This document shows, piece after piece, positions 5,039 through 7,309 of a stretch of DNA of 7,309 nt (positions within the stretch are counted from its first letter, which is position 1; every line of letters begins with the position of its first letter). This stretch comes from Treponema sp. UBA4319. GTDB lineage: Bacteria; Spirochaetota; Spirochaetia; Treponematales; Treponemataceae. The notes beneath the pieces are model-generated. The model saw only the letters and a list, made by a program, of their open reading frames with translations. It had not been told where the DNA came from and searched no databases. The stretch spans positions 1 to 7,309 of the forward strand of contig DGUD01000012.1 of the NCBI GenBank assembly GCA_002393865.1, read 5' to 3'. The position numbers and the translations under genes were made by a program.

Positions 5039-6805
5039 ATGGACGTAACGCAGCTGGGTCAGCAGATTGCTGAGGTGGAAGGCAGCGTCTGGAACGTGTG
5101 GTTCCTTGCGGGCGCTGCACTGGTATTCTGGATGCAGGCAGGCTTTGCGATGGTGGAAGCTGGTTTTACCCGCGCAAAGAACACGGGGAACATCATCATG
5201 AAAAACCTCATGGACTTTTGCATAGGAACCGTGATGTGGTTCCTTATCGGCGCAAGCTTTATGCTTTCCTACACGGATCCTGCGACGGGGGAAGTGAGCC
5301 GGGGAATATGGAGCGTTATCGGCAAGCCGAATTTCTCTGTGTTCGTCCACTATGCGGATTTCGATTTCTCCAATTTTGTGTTCAACCTTGTGTTCTGCGC
5401 TACGACGGCGACGATTGTGAGCGGAGCCATGGCAGAGCGCACGAAATTCTCGTCCTACTGCGTCTATTCCGCAATCATAAGCGCGCTTGTCTATCCGATA
5501 GAGGCGCACTGGGTATGGGGCGGCGGTTTCCTTGCGCAGTGGGGCTTCCACGATTATGCGGGCTCCAACTGTATCCACATGGTCGGCGGCATCTGCGCCC
5601 TGATTGGTGCGTGGATGGAAGGGCCGCGAATCGGGAAATTCATTCGTGGCGCGGACGGCAATGTCACAAAGGTCAACGCCTTCCCCGGCCATAATATCAC
5701 GATTGGCGCGCTGGGCGTCTTTATCCTGTGGCTGGGCTGGTACGGTTTTAACGGTGCCGCCGCGACCGACGTGCCTACCCTGGGCTCGATTTTCCTTACC
5801 ACGACGGTGGCTCCTGCTGTTGCGACCGTCGTCACCATGGTCTTTACGTGGGTAAAATACGGCAAGCCCGATGTCTCTCTCTGCCTGAATGCCTCGCTGG
5901 CCGGGCTGGTCGCGATTACAGCGCCCTGCGATGTCACGGACTGCGCGGGAGCTGCCATAATCGGCTGCGTTGCCGGCCTGCTCGTCGTCTTTGGCGTGTG
6001 GCTGCTGGATTACAAGCTTCATATCGATGACCCGGTCGGTGCCGTCGCAGTCCACATGCTCAACGGTATATGGGGAACGGTCGCGGTAGGGCTCTTTGCG
6101 ACGGATGCCGCGCCGGGATTTGCCTCCGCAGGAATTCAGGAAGGCCTGTTCTACGGAGGTGGCATAGGGCAGCTGGGCAAGCAGCTTGGCGGCATGGGGA
6201 TTACGATTGTGTGGACGGTGCTGACTATCAGCATTGTCTTTGCAGTCATCAAGAAGCTGATGGGGCTCCGCGTCTCAAAGGAAGAGGAGATTATCGGCCT
6301 TGACAAGCTGGAGCACGGCCTTGATTCCTCCTACGCGGGATTCTCCATCTCCTATAGCTCCGAGGAGCTTGAGGAGGCACGTGAATTCGGCGTAAGGATT
6401 CCCGGTGCGGAAGAGGCTGTTGCCCCTGCGACGCGGCCGTCCTCATCCGATGCCAGTATCCACAAGGTTGTCATCATCACGCGGCAGAATAAATTCGATG
6501 CGCTGAAGGATGCGATGAATTCCATCGGGATAACGGGCATGACGGTCATAAACGTGATGGGCTGCGGCATGCAGAAGGGCAGCAGCGAATTCTACCGCGG
6601 CGTCCCGGTCGCCATCAACCTGCTTCCCAAGATAAAGGTTGAGATTGTCGTGAGCAAGATTCCCGTGGAGACCGTCATCGAAAGCGCAAAGAAGGCGCTG
6701 TATACCGGAAGCATCGGGGACGGAAAAATCTTTGTGTACCCCGTGGACAGCGTCGTGAAAGTCCGCACCGGGGAAAGCGGCTACGATGCCCTGCAGGATG
6801 AATAG
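5039..6805 (+). CDS. amt: Ammonium transporter (Amt) fused to a C-terminal PII signalling domain
   Basis: This 588-residue inner-membrane channel for ammonium carries its own PII regulator. Residues 18-410 are the Amt channel, with about 11 hydrophobic segments and no signal peptide. Family landmarks are QAGFAMVEAGFTRAKN (33-48), AMAERTKF (130-137), WVWGGG (158-163), D172, the pore twin histidines H180 (SNCIHMVGG) and H339 (AVAVHMLNG), and GWYGFN (233-238). The usual cytoplasmic tail (GLRVSKEEEIIGLDKLEHG, 409-427) is followed by an acidic then Ala/Pro/Ser-rich linker (435-474). A full PII domain (475-588) aligns with E. coli GlnB without gaps. Q512, K531, G560, D561, G562, K563 and R576 match the 2-oxoglutarate/ATP residues Q39, K58, G87, D88, G89, K90 and R103, and R101 is K574. 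Y519 matches Tyr46, but the uridylylated Tyr51 is V524. Both are trimeric families, so the fusion is structurally sensible. Control by uridylylation is unlikely; effector binding is. Confidence 0.95.
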   Translation: MDVTQLGQQIAEVEGSVWNVWFLAGAALVFWMQAGFAMVEAGFTRAKNTGNIIMKNLMDFCIGTVMWFLIGASFMLSYTDPATGEVSRGIWSVIGKPNFSVFVHYADFDFSNFVFNLVFCATTATIVSGAMAERTKFSSYCVYSAIISALVYPIEAHWVWGGGFLAQWGFHDYAGSNCIHMVGGICALIGAWMEGPRIGKFIRGADGNVTKVNAFPGHNITIGALGVFILWLGWYGFNGAAATDVPTLGSIFLTTTVAPAVATVVTMVFTWVKYGKPDVSLCLNASLAGLVAITAPCDVTDCAGAAIIGCVAGLLVVFGVWLLDYKLHIDDPVGAVAVHMLNGIWGTVAVGLFATDAAPGFASAGIQEGLFYGGGIGQLGKQLGGMGITIVWTVLTISIVFAVIKKLMGLRVSKEEEIIGLDKLEHGLDSSYAGFSISYSSEELEEAREFGVRIPGAEEAVAPATRPSSSDASIHKVVIITRQNKFDALKDAMNSIGITGMTVINVMGCGMQKGSSEFYRGVPVAINLLPKIKVEIVVSKIPVETVIESAKKALYTGSIGDGKIFVYPVDSVVKVRTGESGYDALQDE

Positions 6806-6821
6806 CACCGTACAGGCTTGA

Positions 6822-6861
6822 CGCTTCCCCCTGCAAGGCAGCTGCATTGCGGGGGAAAGCG
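6822..6861 (+). terminator. Strong hairpin downstream of amt, without a U tract
   Basis: CGCTT-C-CCCCTGCAA (6822-6836) pairs with TTGCGGGGGAAAGCG (6847-6861) through 14 pairs, with one C-A mismatch and one G-U wobble, around a 10-nt loop containing GCAGCTGC. No T run follows, so it may be a 3'-end protecting structure or a weak terminator rather than a standard intrinsic terminator. Confidence 0.45.
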
Positions 6862-7145
6862 GCCGCGCATGAGCGACGGTTCCACGCGTCCGCCCGGATT
6901 GTTGGAGCCGCCGCTTCCTCTTAAAACGAGCTTAATTGTAAAGTTTCGCAAATCCCGCTGCATTCGTCCTGTCTTTGCTATCTTTTTTCAGGCAAATTTC
7001 ATCTTCTGCGGAAGCGCTGGCTTCTTTGTCAGGGCTTCAGCATGAGATGTATTTTATCTGAAGACGGACGCGGTAGTGGAAAATCATGTAAACTGTTTTA
7101 AGACGATTTTCTTTTTTATGCTACAAAAGCCAAGGATCCAACATA
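6862..7145. other. Intergenic region with no supported protein gene
   Basis: The open frames here are short, lack ribosome binding sites and show no known motifs. TTGTCA (7026-7031), 18 nt, TATTTT (7050-7055) is a weak promoter-like pair pointing to the long hairpin at 7146-7242. A weak AT-rich stem GAAAATC (7079-7085)/GATTTTC (7105-7111) followed by six T residues is also present. Confidence 0.5.
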
Positions 7146-7242
7146 AAAAATGCGCGGAAGCGGAAAAACGCCCGGGCTGCCATTTGCAAAGCGAAGCGTG
7201 CAACAGGCAGTCCGGGTGTTTTTCCGCTGGGAGCGCATTTTT
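7146..7242. terminator. Very long bidirectional terminator-like hairpin
   Basis: AAAAATGCGC (7146-7155) pairs with GCGCATTTTT (7233-7242). After a 3x4 internal loop, AGCGGAAAAAC (7159-7169) pairs with GTTTTTCCGCT (7218-7228). Then come G-U, CCCGG/CCGGG, G-U and CTGCC (7177-7181)/GGCAG (7206-7210). About 33 pairs enclose a 24-nt loop that can itself form TTGCA/TGCAA. T runs follow the stem on the plus strand (TTTTTGTTTT) and on the minus strand (TTTTTT), so it could end transcripts from both sides. The second G-U-containing arm keeps pairing in one orientation better than the other. Confidence 0.7.
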
Positions 7243-7250
7243 GTTTTCAT

Positions 7251-7273
7251 GCTGAATCCCTGGGCGATTCGGC
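7251..7273. other. Small hairpin near the right edge
   Basis: GCTGAATC (7251-7258) pairs with GATTCGGC (7266-7273), with one T-G pair, around the loop CCTGGGC. It has no T run. Its function is unknown and the window ends 36 bases later, so its context cannot be judged. Confidence 0.4.
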
Positions 7274-7309
7274 ACTCTTCCCTACGTCAGGGCTGCGCGT
7301 CGTTGAAGC

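Noticed and set aside
5015..6055. Minus-strand open frame opposite amt
   Set aside because: It is a shadow of the Amt coding sequence; Arg/His-rich, no motif, no ribosome binding site.
7251..7273. tRNA or attachment-site fragment at the right edge
   Set aside because: The hairpin has an 8-bp stem and 7-nt loop but lacks tRNA consensus bases (no GGTTCGAATCC T-arm or cloverleaf partner), and no CCA end is seen.

Overview
The window looks like chromosomal DNA from a moderately GC-rich bacterium. My best guess is a spirochaete of the Treponema group. This rests on recall of the gene types (a PII domain fused to an ammonium channel, an RsmE with the GSERGW variant motif, an M29 peptidase), so the taxon is low-confidence inference. 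No rRNA, tRNA or CRISPR array was seen.

Left part (1-1943): a visibly AT-rich two-gene segment lies between two nearly identical 68-bp direct repeats (25-92 and 1840-1907). It carries a small XRE-type repressor-like protein (minus strand) and a divergent TylF/MycF-family methyltransferase (plus strand). Their promoters share the -35 region, and a short palindrome overlaps the methyltransferase -10 box. Composition, repeats and gene content fit an acquired or mobile cassette, but no transposase or integrase is visible.

Middle part (1944-4814): three GC-rich housekeeping-type genes. They are an orphan ABC transporter ATPase (+), an M29-family aminopeptidase (-) that overlaps it tail to tail by 26 bp, and the 16S rRNA methyltransferase RsmE (+), divergent from the peptidase. 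All three lack a convincing Shine-Dalgarno sequence. Each has a plausible -35/-10 pair placed so that transcription would begin at or very close to the ATG, which suggests leaderless or nearly leaderless mRNAs.

Right part (4864-6861): an ammonium transporter fused at its C-terminus to a complete PII (GlnB/GlnK-like) domain, preceded by an elaborate leader. The leader holds a strong promoter, a first hairpin with a U7 tract, a 16-bp palindrome that can fold into a hexaloop hairpin, and a small hexaloop hairpin. The latter is mutually exclusive with a long, textbook intrinsic terminator that ends right at the ribosome binding site. The terminator loop also carries a 7-nt perfect complement of the ribosome binding site. 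This is strong sequence evidence for transcription attenuation of amt. It resembles ANTAR-protein antitermination in general layout, although only one of the two hexaloops matches the ANTAR A1/G4 rule. It is the most interesting element in the window.

The last 500 bases hold no recognisable protein gene. They contain a hairpin behind amt, a weak candidate promoter, and a very long bidirectional terminator-like hairpin (7146-7242).
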